Assembly: GCF_003816055.1 (NCBI RefSeq)
Contig: NZ_CP033906.1
Location: 4,154,001-4,218,000, forward strand
Source of the DNA: Bacillus sp. FJAT-42376
GTDB taxonomy: Bacteria; Bacillota; Bacilli; Bacillales; Bacillaceae
Length of the DNA: 64,000 bases
Direction: 5' to 3'
Translations under genes and position numbers: made by a program
The notes under the pieces: generated by a model
What the model saw: the letters and a program-made list of their open reading frames with translations, nothing else
Told to the model about the DNA's origin: nothing
Databases searched by the model: none
Shown here: in pieces, positions 16,783 to 24,697 of the stretch
How the letters are laid out: each line of letters starts with the position of its first letter
Numbering within the stretch: position 1 is the first letter of the stretch

Positions 16783-17034
16783 GCACTGACCCCCGCTCTG
16801 ATAAAGCACTAAAGCTCCGTCCCCCTCTCTCAGCACCCATTGCCTTACAAGAAGGGACGCGTTTTCTGCTCTGGCCCCCAGTGCGGTGATGTGATGGGGG
16901 TCAGTGCAATGCACTGACCCCCACTCTGATAAAGCACTAAAGCTCCGTCCCCCTCTCCCAGCATCCTTTTCCTTACAAGGGGGACGCGTTTTCTGCTCTG
17001 CCCCCCAGTGCGGTGATGCGGCAGGGGTCAGTGC
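16783..17034 (+). repeat. Two tandem copies of the ~125-bp element
   Basis: Unit 1 is 16783-16907 and unit 2 16911-17034, joined by AAT. Both begin GCACTGACCCCC, end GGGGTCAGTGC, share TAAAGCACTAAAGCTCCGTC on the left and a GGGACGCGTTTTCTGCTCTG core on the right. The ends are inverted repeats, so each unit could fold into one long hairpin. Confidence 0.85.
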
Positions 17035-17130
17035 AAACCAGCCCAAACCAATGCAAACTACCAAAACCACTGCAAACCTACCAAAACCACTGCAAACCAG
17101 CCCAAACCAATCCAAACCAATCCAAACCAA
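17035..17130 (+). repeat. Low-complexity CAAACC repeat
   Basis: Short units such as CCAAAACCACTGCAAACCTA and CCAAACCAATC recur through about 95 bp directly after the second 125-bp unit. It resembles slippage decay of repeat flanks. Confidence 0.7.
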
Positions 17131-17154
17131 CAAAAAAAGAAGGGTTCCCCCTTC
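17131..17154 (-). terminator. Terminator for the two small membrane protein genes
   Basis: GAAGGG (17139-17144) pairs with CCCTTC (17149-17154); on the minus strand the stem is followed by seven T residues. Confidence 0.6.
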
Positions 17155-17161
17155 CTTCTCA

Positions 17162-17386
17162 TCATCTGCTTCCGGCAGCATTTCTTTTCATTTTTATAAT
17201 GGAATAGCTAGTGATGGCGGTACCAATTGCAGAGGCAAAGCCAGCGTAGATGTAGCCGATTTGGGCCGTTCCTGCCTGCAGCTGGAGGGTCAGGTAGTAG
17301 CCGAAAAAGACGATGATCCCTAAAATGGATACGTTACGGACTAGTTTTAAATAAGATATATAGGATGATCGGTCAAAGTTAAACAT
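17162..17386 (-). CDS. Small two-helix membrane protein
   Basis: A 74-residue protein with two hydrophobic helices (about 20-36 and 42-60: ILGIIVFFGYYLTL and GYIYAGFASAIGTAIT) and a basic C-terminus (MKRNAAGSR). GAGGGG lies about 9 nt before the ATG. It follows another small membrane gene on the same strand, 58 bp away. No family recognised. Confidence 0.65.
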   Translation of the reverse strand: MFNFDRSSYISYLKLVRNVSILGIIVFFGYYLTLQLQAGTAQIGYIYAGFASAIGTAITSYSIIKMKRNAAGSR

Positions 17387-17444
17387 TGTAAATACCCCTC
17401 TTTTAAATAATCTGTAAGAGGAATATTACCCGTTTTAACAGATC

Positions 17445-17636
17445 CTAAACATCGCTTTCGCTTTTCCTTGCGTTTCGGCGGGATTTCCATTTGTTTAATA
17501 GGATGATGACGACCACAAAGTAGATGCCGCTCGCCACAAGGAGGGCAGTTGTGTCGGTTCCGAACAGTTTGTAAAGGATGGGTCCGCCGCAGACAGCTGC
17601 GATGAGATACCACATCCAGAAGGATAGGTTATTCAT
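17445..17636 (-). CDS. Small two-helix membrane protein
   Basis: A 63-residue protein with two hydrophobic helices (residues 5-23 and 28-48) and a strongly basic tail (NKWKSRRNARKSESDV). A good Shine-Dalgarno sequence, GGGAGG, lies 5 nt before the ATG. First of two small membrane genes sharing a terminator near 17,140. Function unknown. Confidence 0.65.
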   Translation of the reverse strand: MNNLSFWMWYLIAAVCGGPILYKLFGTDTTALLVASGIYFVVVIILLNKWKSRRNARKSESDV

Positions 17637-17797
17637 GGGGGCCTCCCGTTTTTTCTTCTATTATAAAGGTTTCATTTGCGGGTAGCCAGATGCCTCTTTA
17701 ATGAGCTGCGGGAAATTTGTCTGATTTTGCAGGAAAAAGATATAGTAACAATACATTTTTACGGGTATAGATAAACATGACCAAAAGGAGGGCGTAA

Positions 17798-19078
17798 ATG
17801 GTGGGTAAATCCGGAGATGATATACAGTGGAGTGATGTACTGTCGCGGCTTCAGGATGAATTGAGTGAACTAAATGATGAATTCAACCGGAATTTTATTA
17901 AGCCAAACATTGTCCTGTCCGGAAAAACCGGCGTTGGGAAGAGTACCCTCATTAATTCGGTTTTCGGTTTTGATGAGGCAGAAACCGGTGTAGGAAAGCC
18001 TGTTTCCAAGGCGATCATAGAGTACAGGATTCCGGAGGCTCCCGTTCACTTGTTTGATACGAAAGGGATGGAGCTTGATTTGGAGCAGCGGGAAATTTCG
18101 AGGAAACAAATTGTCAGTGAAATCCGCAAGCGGGCCTCTTCAACAGATGCAGCCGACCACCTGCACATTATGTGGTATTGCATCTCAAATGAGAGCAGGC
18201 GCCTCGAAAACACAGAAATCGAATGGATCCGCAGTTTTTCTGAATATATGCCGGTCGTGATCGTTTTGACCCAGACGTTTGACCAGAATGAATCCTTTCT
18301 GAAGTTTATTAAGGAAGAACTTCCTCACCTTCCGATTTGCCGTGTGCTGGCAAAGGAGAAAGTCATGCTTGGAGAAGTAAAAATTCCGCCTCACGGGCTG
18401 ACGAATTTGATTGATGTCACACTCGACATCATTCCGGAAGCCACAAGAAGAGCCTTTACAGCCGCGCAGAAAATTGAAGTGGAAAGGAAAATCGATTCAG
18501 CAAAAAAGCTGATCCAGGAGCGTCTCGACTCCAGCAGCCCCGTGAGCTATAAAAATCTTGCTCATGCGGCAGAGGCTTTTCCGATCGGCATGGATGTGAT
18601 GGGCAGAAGCGCCGTTTATCTCTACATGGCAAGAGACATCATGACAGTCATGGGAATTCCGGTAAACCGAAATTTCCTCCGATTCGCAAAAGAAGCGAGA
18701 CCGCTCCTGCAATCCATCCTCCTTCCGTTTATAGCCGCTGAAGGCGGGCGGACACTCGGCAAGGCGGCCATTAAATACGGAACGAAACAGCTAAGCAAGG
18801 AAGGCGCCTCTACTCTTGCCAAGCTCGCCGGGAAAACCATCGGAAAAACCAACCTCCTGCTTTCACCGGTTATCGGTCTTGTAGCAGGAAGCTTCAACCG
18901 GAAAATAACAGAAGCCATCGCCAACTCCTTTATCAACACATGCGCGGACTTTTTAAGACAGGAAATCAGCTACAAAGATTATTCCACTACAGAAATTATG
19001 GAGAAACTATCTCAAGGAATGAAGGTACAGATGAGTGAGAATAAGGAGAAAATCGAGGAACTCGCGGTGAAGAGCTGA
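17798..19078 (+). CDS. Era-like GTPase with hydrophobic C-terminal domain
   Basis: A 426-residue protein. Nucleotide-binding motifs are clear: G1 GKTGVGKST (residues ~42-50), a threonine-rich switch region, G3 DTKG (~87-90) and a G4-like TQTFD (~154-158; the canonical form is NKxD or TKxD, so the lysine is replaced). Residues 230-400 form a helical, partly hydrophobic domain (YLYMARDIMTVMGIP, LLLSPVIGLVAGSFN) like the DUF697-type membrane-associated tails of YcjX/YcjF-like and interferon-inducible-like GTPases. AAAGGAGGGC precedes the ATG. Monocistronic. Probably acts at the membrane. It lies just before the T7SS toxin locus, but nothing ties the two together. Confidence 0.8.
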   Translation: MVGKSGDDIQWSDVLSRLQDELSELNDEFNRNFIKPNIVLSGKTGVGKSTLINSVFGFDEAETGVGKPVSKAIIEYRIPEAPVHLFDTKGMELDLEQREISRKQIVSEIRKRASSTDAADHLHIMWYCISNESRRLENTEIEWIRSFSEYMPVVIVLTQTFDQNESFLKFIKEELPHLPICRVLAKEKVMLGEVKIPPHGLTNLIDVTLDIIPEATRRAFTAAQKIEVERKIDSAKKLIQERLDSSSPVSYKNLAHAAEAFPIGMDVMGRSAVYLYMARDIMTVMGIPVNRNFLRFAKEARPLLQSILLPFIAAEGGRTLGKAAIKYGTKQLSKEGASTLAKLAGKTIGKTNLLLSPVIGLVAGSFNRKITEAIANSFINTCADFLRQEISYKDYSTTEIMEKLSQGMKVQMSENKEKIEELAVKS

Positions 19079-19108
19079 TCCGGCTGTGTCGGGTTTTATC
19101 CTATTAAA

Positions 19109-19206
19109 CCGAATCGCGAATATATGGCGATTTTCGATTATATATCGTCAATTTCGATAATAAACTGTTTCATTTCGCAAAAAACCAGTTTCATTTCGAT
19201 AATAAA
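19109..19206 (+). repeat. 21-bp-period AT-rich tandem repeat
   Basis: ATTTCG recurs at 19151, 19172 and 19193, exactly 21 bp apart, with degenerate copies about 21 bp further left (ATTTTCG at 19130, AATCGCG at 19112). Similar arrays occur between genes in many Bacillus genomes (recalled). In the gap 19079-19475 I otherwise see one terminator (19224-19258), a weak promoter-like TTGTTT-N16-TACATT (19407-19434), and no gene. Confidence 0.65.
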
Positions 19207-19223
19207 ATAAATTGCCCTCCCTA

Positions 19224-19258
19224 AGCAGACTGCCTGTTTCCCGCAGCCTGCTTTTTTT
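19224..19258 (+). terminator. Terminator downstream of the GTPase gene
   Basis: AGCAGACTGC pairs with GCAGCCTGCT (one mismatch) and is followed by seven T residues; it is 145 bp past the stop codon. Confidence 0.65.
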
Positions 19259-19475
19259 CATGCTTCTCGACACAGAGTTATAGAAATTACTGGTTAATGT
19301 TTGAATATTATGGGTAAAAATACTAAATACGACCCAAATCAGTTCAAAAGGCTTAGCTTTATTCACCAATATAAGGGAAATTGCCCATTTAACCTAATTT
19401 ATCCCATTGTTTAATATAGAAGAATACGTACATTTTTGACGAATGATCAAGATTTTTAAGGAGGCTTCATGAACG

Positions 19476-19859
19476 ATGTCAGCCTATTTATCCTATCTTT
19501 ATGAACAATTGAGAAAAAAAGAAGAGGAGCTCGAGAAACTGGAAGCAGCGAAACCAAAGCTTGAGGGGATCCAGCAGGAATTTAAAGCTAAAATAACGAT
19601 GTGCAAGGACCCCGAGCTGACAGCTGACACTTTTAAGGGAGAGCACGCAACGGACTTTGACAAGATCCGAACCGAATTAAAAGAAGAATACAAGGATCTA
19701 TTCGACGGACAGCTTGAGGATGTCCTCAATCAGATTGAGCGCCGAATAGAAGAAATAAAAGAAGAGATTAAGAGTTTAAAAGAACAAATCGCTGCAGAAG
19801 AAGCAAGACTCGCTGCTGAGGCAAAAGCAGCAGCTGATGCAGCAGCGAAAGCGAACTAG
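19476..19859 (+). CDS. LXG-associated helical protein, DUF5082/YwqH-like (Lap-type)
   Basis: A 127-residue, highly charged coiled-coil protein. An N-terminal helix (residues 5-45, LRKKEEELEKLEAAKPKLE) is followed by a turn near FKGEHATDFDKIRTEL, which takes the place of the WXG turn in DUF5082 proteins, then a second helix and an Ala-rich tail (AKAAADAAAKAN). It is the first gene of the order seen in B. subtilis ywqH-ywqI-ywqJ: helical partner, helical partner, LXG toxin. Such partners bind the LXG domain and target it to the T7SS. AGGAGG (19459-19464) is 11 nt from this ATG, but only 4 nt from an ATG at 19469 that opens an 11-codon overlapping frame. Confidence 0.75.
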   Translation: MSAYLSYLYEQLRKKEEELEKLEAAKPKLEGIQQEFKAKITMCKDPELTADTFKGEHATDFDKIRTELKEEYKDLFDGQLEDVLNQIERRIEEIKEEIKSLKEQIAAEEARLAAEAKAAADAAAKAN

Positions 19860-19874
19860 AAAGGAGTCCGTACA

Positions 19875-20147
19875 ATGAGTGAACAAATTAACATAGATAT
19901 AGCAGAAGTAAATAAAGTCACCGATCAGCTTCAGTCGTCCTCTCAAGCCTTTACCTCCTCCCTGCCAAGCGACTTTGCAAGCGGAAATGAACTGGATGCC
20001 GTCAAAAAAATCAATGAGCTGAACAAAGCACTTCAAGACGCAGCAGATCAATACAAAGCCCTTCTCCTGAAAAATGTTCAGGCAACAAAAGAATCCATCC
20101 AATCAATGAAGGAAACCGACGAGGAAGTTGGCGCTTCCTTCAAATAA
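19875..20147 (+). CDS. LXG-associated helical protein, DUF5344/YwqI-like (Lap-type)
   Basis: A 90-residue all-helical protein without cysteines or a signal peptide. The pattern (VNKVTDQLQSSSQAF... ELNKALQDAADQYKALL... ATKESIQSMKETDEEV) matches the size and helical-hairpin layout of DUF5344 proteins such as YwqI/YxiC, the second partner encoded before LXG toxins. It lies 15 bp after the first partner and 21 bp before the LXG gene, so all three are cotranscribed. AAAGGAG lies 10 nt before the ATG. Confidence 0.75.
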   Translation: MSEQINIDIAEVNKVTDQLQSSSQAFTSSLPSDFASGNELDAVKKINELNKALQDAADQYKALLLKNVQATKESIQSMKETDEEVGASFK

Positions 20148-20168
20148 AGAAAGGAGCATTCCTAAGCA

Positions 20169-21725
20169 ATGAAAACTCTTGACGTTGAATCACTGAGCCA
20201 AGGTATTAAAACAGCACTGGCAGAAATTAAATCACAAAAAGAGCAGCTGAAGAAAGTAGAGGAGGATGTCAAATCCATCGAAAACCTCTATACTTTTACT
20301 GGTAAAGGCGCCCAGGCAATCCGTTCTTTTTATGGAGAAACGCATAAGCCCCTTCTCGCTTACTATGATTTCTTATTTGAGAACTACGAGCGGGTACTTA
20401 AAAAAATGAAAGAAGATCTTGAGACACTTGAACCTGAAAAAAGCGGTATGATTAAACAAAGTTTTCTGGAAGGTGAACTCACAACCGGTTTAAACGAAAC
20501 GAAAAACTACACCTCCGATCTGACCGGCGAAGCGAACGGAATCATCGATACCATTAAATCCATCGCATCGGTAAGTAACCTTGACGACAGCGGTGTAGCT
20601 GGTAAAGTAAGTGATGCAAAGAAAGACATGGACGATACAATCAAGCAGCTAACCGAGTTTGACCAAACACAAACGTCCGAGCTCACGACGGTAGATCAGG
20701 ACGTGCAGAAATTAAAGTCCTATGTAAGCGAAATCTCCGGTATGTATGAAAGCGGGAAATTGTCGGTTGGGGGGTATATGCCGGGGCAGCTGTCTGATGT
20801 TGGTAGTCACAAAAGTTTGAAGAATGACTTGTTAATTAAACGGTTTATGAATGTAGGAGATACTGCACTAAATTCATTGGGAGATGTTGGGGAAAAGTTA
20901 GGGGTTGCAGATACACTACTAATCTCCTCTCAGTTCGTATCAGGAGTTCCAGCATATTTAGTGGGCTCAAAAATTAGAATTCATTATAAAGGCGGGGTTA
21001 AGCCGCGGTTCTGGAATCGCGTAAAAGGAAATTATAAATTCACCGTTAGAGTAGATCCTTCTTGGACTACTAAAGGAAGGCATTCCAATTTTGCAGCTAA
21101 ATGGCTTAAAAACTTCTCGAAATCACAGCCCACCAATCCTGTAATCAAGATGGCTCATAAATTTGTTAATTCTTATACAAGCCCTGCTCATTTAGTAAAA
21201 CATGCAGCCGGATTTCCTAAAAACTTCAACGGCTGGCTGGATGGCAAAAAATTCATGGATGGGTTTGGAAGCAGAATTGAAACCGGCGTCAAAGATGTAG
21301 CCAAAAGGGCTGCAGATGCAAAGGGACTTTTAAAACTAGGAAAAGGTGTACCAATTGCATCGCAAGTTATTTCCATAGCTGGGAACGCAGGTGAATTTTT
21401 TAGTGCTGAAAATAAAAACAAAACAGTCGGAGAAAAAACTGGAAGAGCATTTGCTGGATTTGCTACAGACTTAGCTGCAATCAGCGGCGGTGCTAAAATT
21501 GGAGCAATTGCAGGAACTGCTATTGGAGGTCCGGTCGGTACAGTTGTAGGAGGGGCCATTGGCGGATTAGCTGGAGGCGTAGTAAGTGTCGTAGCTGGAG
21601 ACAAAATTAAAGATGTTGGAGAAAAAGTTGGAGGAGTTGTCGAAAAAGGCGTTAAAAAGGTCGGTAAAGTAACTGAAAAAGCCATTTCTGATACATTTAA
21701 ATCTGTAAAAGGGTGGTTCAACTAA
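20169..21725 (+). CDS. LXG-domain T7SS effector with glycine-zipper C-terminal domain
   Basis: A 518-residue protein. Residues 1-200 are the helical LXG targeting domain (LDVESLSQGIKTALAEIK, then LYTFTGKGAQAIRSFYGETH, a typical LXG block). Residues 200-420 are a linker and unknown middle region. Residues ~440-478 are a long glycine zipper: GAKIGAIAGTAIGGPVG and then GGAIGGLAGG, with GxxxG spacing, followed by an amphipathic basic tail (VEKGVKKVGKVTEKA). Streptococcal LXG toxin TelE has a comparable glycine zipper and acts by forming membrane pores, with a membrane immunity protein. No nuclease or NADase motif is visible. The genes directly after it encode small membrane proteins, in keeping with membrane-directed activity. 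Confidence 0.88.
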   Translation: MKTLDVESLSQGIKTALAEIKSQKEQLKKVEEDVKSIENLYTFTGKGAQAIRSFYGETHKPLLAYYDFLFENYERVLKKMKEDLETLEPEKSGMIKQSFLEGELTTGLNETKNYTSDLTGEANGIIDTIKSIASVSNLDDSGVAGKVSDAKKDMDDTIKQLTEFDQTQTSELTTVDQDVQKLKSYVSEISGMYESGKLSVGGYMPGQLSDVGSHKSLKNDLLIKRFMNVGDTALNSLGDVGEKLGVADTLLISSQFVSGVPAYLVGSKIRIHYKGGVKPRFWNRVKGNYKFTVRVDPSWTTKGRHSNFAAKWLKNFSKSQPTNPVIKMAHKFVNSYTSPAHLVKHAAGFPKNFNGWLDGKKFMDGFGSRIETGVKDVAKRAADAKGLLKLGKGVPIASQVISIAGNAGEFFSAENKNKTVGEKTGRAFAGFATDLAAISGGAKIGAIAGTAIGGPVGTVVGGAIGGLAGGVVSVVAGDKIKDVGEKVGGVVEKGVKKVGKVTEKAISDTFKSVKGWFN

Positions 21726-21752
21726 TTATCTATAGTCTAAGGAGCCTGCATA

Positions 21753-22088
21753 ATGCAATCAACGATAGAAATAATCCAGGTCATTGTTCTAATACTTTTA
21801 GTCAGTCAGAACGCATATGCCTTCACCTTAATCATTATGGGAAATATACTCCTAGAATATTATCAATGGGGAATTTTCGAGAACCCAAAGCATTGGTTTC
21901 CTAAAACAACAAATTTTATTTTAAGATTCCTTTTTGGAATTGGCCCCTATTTTTACAAAAAACTTCATAATCAAGAACGATCATGGTTTTCCAGGAAAGC
22001 ACTATACTTAGGCTGGTATCTATTGTTCTCAGTAGTCTGTATACTATTCTACTCAATTATTAGTACGATTCTTAATTTATTTATCTAA
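21753..22088 (+). CDS. Small membrane protein, putative LXG immunity protein (type A, first copy)
   Basis: A 111-residue protein with hydrophobic segments at about residues 8-32, 55-68 and 85-108. Its signature is QNAYAFTLIIMGN, a YYQWGIFENPKHWFPK loop and FGIGPYFYKK. It lies 27 bp after the LXG toxin gene with AAGGAG before the ATG, the usual place for the cognate immunity gene. The gene at 24017 is nearly the same protein, and more distant relatives fill the next 3 kb. Immunity is inferred from position and from the membrane-active look of the toxin. Confidence 0.75.
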   Translation: MQSTIEIIQVIVLILLVSQNAYAFTLIIMGNILLEYYQWGIFENPKHWFPKTTNFILRFLFGIGPYFYKKLHNQERSWFSRKALYLGWYLLFSVVCILFYSIISTILNLFI

Positions 22089-22108
22089 CTCGAAGGAGGA
22101 GTTTAGCA

Positions 22109-22924
22109 GTGAACCATCAAATATCCTGTACTACTGAAGAATTGGCTGTACTCGTCTCAGTATGCGGTTATCACGAATTTGCTAAAGGAATTGCTGTTGG
22201 TTCATATGGAGACCGTACTGAAGAAGATTGGAACTTAGTTTTTCAAATCACAATTCCCCACTTAATACTTAAACAAATATGGGATGAACGAAAAGACGAA
22301 GAAGGGGAATTCCCCTTAAATGACAACATGCAGAGTTTTATTAAATCGTATGTAGAGTCTAAAAGGATGATTCGCTGTTCGGATGCGCCAAATATGAGTG
22401 CGTTCTTGTTCCATAAAGTAACTGATAACGGCTGGCTGGCACATACTATCTACAAAGACATCATCCACGAATTTTCATATGTAGAAACAGAAGAAATTCC
22501 AAAAATCATCAAAAATTACTATTCTTTTGAAATAAGCAGCGAATTTTCTAATCATGAATTTTGTCTGAGCGATGAAGATTTCGATACACTCAGCAAATAT
22601 GAAAACGCTAATCAAGTAATAGCCAAATACGAGACCGATACTCTTCAACGTGAAAGCTTCGAGAAATTTATTCATGATCTTAAAGAAAACAACTGGTCTT
22701 TATTTAACATCTCAAATTTCGCTTTATCAGATAAGGAAGAAGACACATACCTTGAAAACATTGTATTCTTCCTCCCTTCCACTAACGGAGTTTGGGTCGC
22801 TGAATATACAGATAATCCAGTAACACCCGTCTCTGTCCGATTGAACCCTGCGGATGAATGGTATCAAGTGATTAACGGAGTGGGGTTTGTTGCTGCATCA
22901 TCATCTGCATCATCATCTTCATAA
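22109..22924 (+). CDS. Uncharacterised cytoplasmic protein of the LXG operon (possibly EspG/DUF5081-like)
   Basis: A 271-residue soluble protein starting at GTG 22109 with GAAGGAGG 9-10 nt upstream. It opens with ISCTTEELAVLVSVCGYHEFAKGIA, has acidic helical stretches, and later beta-rich segments (VFFLPSTNGVWVAEYT, VSVRLNPADEWYQVI); it ends in a Ser/Ala run (ASSSASSSS). T7SS loci often carry EspG-like or DUF5081 proteins of this length with a beta-rich core that escort substrates; the resemblance here is layout only. It is the last gene before a strong terminator, so it belongs to the toxin transcript. Confidence 0.65.
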   Translation: MNHQISCTTEELAVLVSVCGYHEFAKGIAVGSYGDRTEEDWNLVFQITIPHLILKQIWDERKDEEGEFPLNDNMQSFIKSYVESKRMIRCSDAPNMSAFLFHKVTDNGWLAHTIYKDIIHEFSYVETEEIPKIIKNYYSFEISSEFSNHEFCLSDEDFDTLSKYENANQVIAKYETDTLQRESFEKFIHDLKENNWSLFNISNFALSDKEEDTYLENIVFFLPSTNGVWVAEYTDNPVTPVSVRLNPADEWYQVINGVGFVAASSSASSSS

Positions 22925-22955
22925 AAAACTGCAGGAGCATTCCTGCAGTTTTCTA
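22924..22955 (+). terminator. Terminator ending the LXG operon
   Basis: AAAACTGCAGGA/TCCTGCAGTTTT, a 12-bp perfect stem with a GCAT loop. Genes after it must be read through or have their own promoters. Confidence 0.85.
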
Positions 22956-23007
22956 TTTTCACCTGTGCTTAATCCTGAAGATTAATAACGGTAAAGGAGA
23001 TCATTTG

Positions 23008-23328
23008 ATGTTTCTTGCAGCAGAATTTTTAAAAAACACCATTCTTATCCTCTCCATTATTCAATGTACCTTTGCTGCATGTATCGTTATAATGGGCGAC
23101 ACAATCCACGACCAATTCGAAGATGGACTCTTTGCAAATGGGAAGAATCTCTTTACGAAAATATGGAATTTCATAGCATATGCTTTGTTTGGTTTAGGCC
23201 CATTTATTTACAAAAAGAAAGCAAAGCATCGCAATTGGCTGGTCAAAAGAATGGTGATGGGTTTATGGGTCCTGATGTTAATCTTAATGGCGGGTATTAT
23301 TAATATATTGATAAGCTCTTTTGTATAA
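23008..23328 (+). CDS. Small membrane protein, immunity-like paralogue (type B, first copy)
   Basis: A 106-residue protein, ATG 23008 with AAAGGAG 8 nt upstream (TTG 23005 is a weaker alternative). Hydrophobic segments at about 8-30, 55-68 and 82-104. Shares with type A the plan hydrophobic-IIMGDT-DQFEDGLF-FTKIWNFI-GLGPFIYKKK-hydrophobic. Closest relative is the gene at 24345 (FTK-WNFI, LxxxPYLYKRK). No toxin gene stands directly before it. Confidence 0.7.
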   Translation: MFLAAEFLKNTILILSIIQCTFAACIVIMGDTIHDQFEDGLFANGKNLFTKIWNFIAYALFGLGPFIYKKKAKHRNWLVKRMVMGLWVLMLILMAGIINILISSFV

Positions 23329-23347
23329 AACGGTAAAGGAGCAACAA

Positions 23348-23683
23348 ATGATTTCCAACAGCCTCATCAAAATTATAGAATTATCTATGCTAGCCGTTTT
23401 AGCTGGTCAGTTTGGCTATGCCTTTGCCATTCTCATTTTAGGAAAAGCGCAAGTCGAATATTTTGAATCAGGGATCTTTAATCACAGTAACAATATATTC
23501 CATAAGATTATAAATTTTATATTGTATTCGATTGTTGGCCTCGGTCCATTTCTTTATTATAAAAGCCAGAAAGACTCCTGGATTCTATCTAAATTCCTTT
23601 ATATTCTTTATTTCATCATTGCTGGAATCGTCGCCATTATCCTATTTAATGCTGTCAGCCAAACTCTTAAATTTTTCAGCTGA
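23348..23683 (+). CDS. Small membrane protein, immunity-like paralogue
   Basis: A 111-residue protein, start ATG 23348 with AAAGGAGCAAC upstream. Same plan as the neighbours: GQFGYAFAILILGKAQ, VEYFESGIFNH, FHKIINFILYSIVGLGPFLYYK, then a C-terminal hydrophobic helix (FLYILYFIIAGIVAIILF). Sequence lies between types A and B. 19 bp after the previous gene. Confidence 0.7.
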   Translation: MISNSLIKIIELSMLAVLAGQFGYAFAILILGKAQVEYFESGIFNHSNNIFHKIINFILYSIVGLGPFLYYKSQKDSWILSKFLYILYFIIAGIVAIILFNAVSQTLKFFS

Positions 23684-23697
23684 AGAAGTATTCTTCT

Positions 23698-24114
23698 ATG
23701 GAATCATTAACAGAGATATTGAAAATTTGTATAGCGATGATTCTCACAGCTCAATGTTCCTACTGTTTTTCATTGCTGCTGATTGGAAACACGCTTCTTG
23801 AGTATTTTGAGTGGGGCATTTTTGAAAAACCTAAGCATTGGGTTCCAAAAACAACGAATTTTCTACTGAGGGGAATGTTCGGATTAGGCCCCTTTCTTTA
23901 CAAGAGGCTGCAGCATCATTCCTGGTATATAAGAAGACTTATTTTTATGATGTGGACCAGTTTAATTGTTTCGGGCAGTTTATTTAACAGGGCAACTATA
24001 AAAGAAGGAGTCTGCAATGATCCTAATGACGTTCATCCTCATCCTCCTAGTCAGTCAAAACGCATACGCTTTTACCTTAATTATTATGGGAAATACACTT
24101 TTAGACTATTATGA
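23698..24114 (+). pseudogene. Type A immunity-like paralogue with a decayed 3' end
   Basis: The first ~95 codons are a good type A copy (QCSYCFSLLLIGNTLLEYFE, FEKPKHWVPKTTNFLLR, FGLGPFLYKRL). After MMWTSLIVSGSLFN the expected last hydrophobic helix is missing and the frame runs on through the next gene's ribosome binding site and into its coding sequence in another frame, giving a nonsense tail to 24114. The start has only a weak GAAGAAG upstream. A deletion that removed the true end is the simplest reading; a functional shortened protein cannot be excluded. Confidence 0.6.
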
Positions 24115-24325
24115 ATGGGGCATCTTTGAAAATCCAAAACACTGGTTCCCCAAACTAACCAACTTCGTTTTAAAATTTCTTTTTGGAATGGGTCCTTATT
24201 TTTATAAGAAATTTCACCAGCAAGACCATTCCTGGCTAATGAGAAAAGCATTATACATAGGCTGGTATCTTTTGTTTTCTGTTATTTGCATTGTATTTTA
24301 TTCCGTTCTAAATTTAATTCTTTAA
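24017..24325 (+). CDS. Small membrane protein, immunity-like paralogue (type A, second copy)
   Basis: A 102-residue protein starting at ATG 24017 with AAGAAGGAG 7 nt upstream. It is close to the first type A gene: LILLVSQNAYAFTLIIMGN is the same in both, and the GIFENPKHWFPK and GPYFYKK blocks are shared, with scattered conservative changes. The N-terminus is shorter by about eight residues. Overlaps the decayed copy before it in a different frame. Confidence 0.75.
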   Translation: MILMTFILILLVSQNAYAFTLIIMGNTLLDYYEWGIFENPKHWFPKLTNFVLKFLFGMGPYFYKKFHQQDHSWLMRKALYIGWYLLFSVICIVFYSVLNLIL

Positions 24326-24344
24326 TAAGGGTTAGGAGGATTCT

Positions 24345-24695
24345 ATGCTCGCTGAATTAATAGCTAATGCCATAAAAAACACTGTTCTCATCCTCTTAAC
24401 CGTACAATGCACCTATGCGGCATGCTTCATTATTATGGGGGATACCCTTTTCGAACAGTATGAAAATGGATTATTTACGAATGCTGCGAACATCTTTACG
24501 AAGACATGGAATTTCATCGTTGTTGGGTTATTAGGGGCAGCACCCTATCTCTACAAGAGAAAGGTCCTGAAGTACAACTGGTTTGTAAAGAGGATTTTGT
24601 TCTCCTTGTGGGTTTTACTCATGATTCTTGCTGCTGTGATTATCTATTTTACCGTCAGCAGTTTCCTGGATTTACTTCAAAAAGGGATGGGATAG
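24345..24695 (+). CDS. Small membrane protein, immunity-like paralogue (type B, second copy)
   Basis: A 116-residue protein with AGGAGG before ATG 24345. Type B features: TVQCTYAACFIIMGDTLFEQ, YENGLFTNAANIFTKTWNFI, APYLYKRK and a C-terminal helix. The order type A (24017), type B (24345) repeats the earlier order A (21753), B (23008), consistent with block duplication. Confidence 0.75.
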   Translation: MLAELIANAIKNTVLILLTVQCTYAACFIIMGDTLFEQYENGLFTNAANIFTKTWNFIVVGLLGAAPYLYKRKVLKYNWFVKRILFSLWVLLMILAAVIIYFTVSSFLDLLQKGMG

Positions 24696-24697
24696 AG

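Noticed and set aside
16688-16840. N-terminal extension of the sugar-binding protein
   Set aside because: The extension encodes repeat DNA and the internal ATG at 16687 has a good ribosome binding site at proper spacing.
21188-21721. Pro/Thr-rich 177-codon minus-strand frame opposite the LXG C-terminus
   Set aside because: Composition is the mirror of the glycine/valine-rich zipper; no ribosome binding site.
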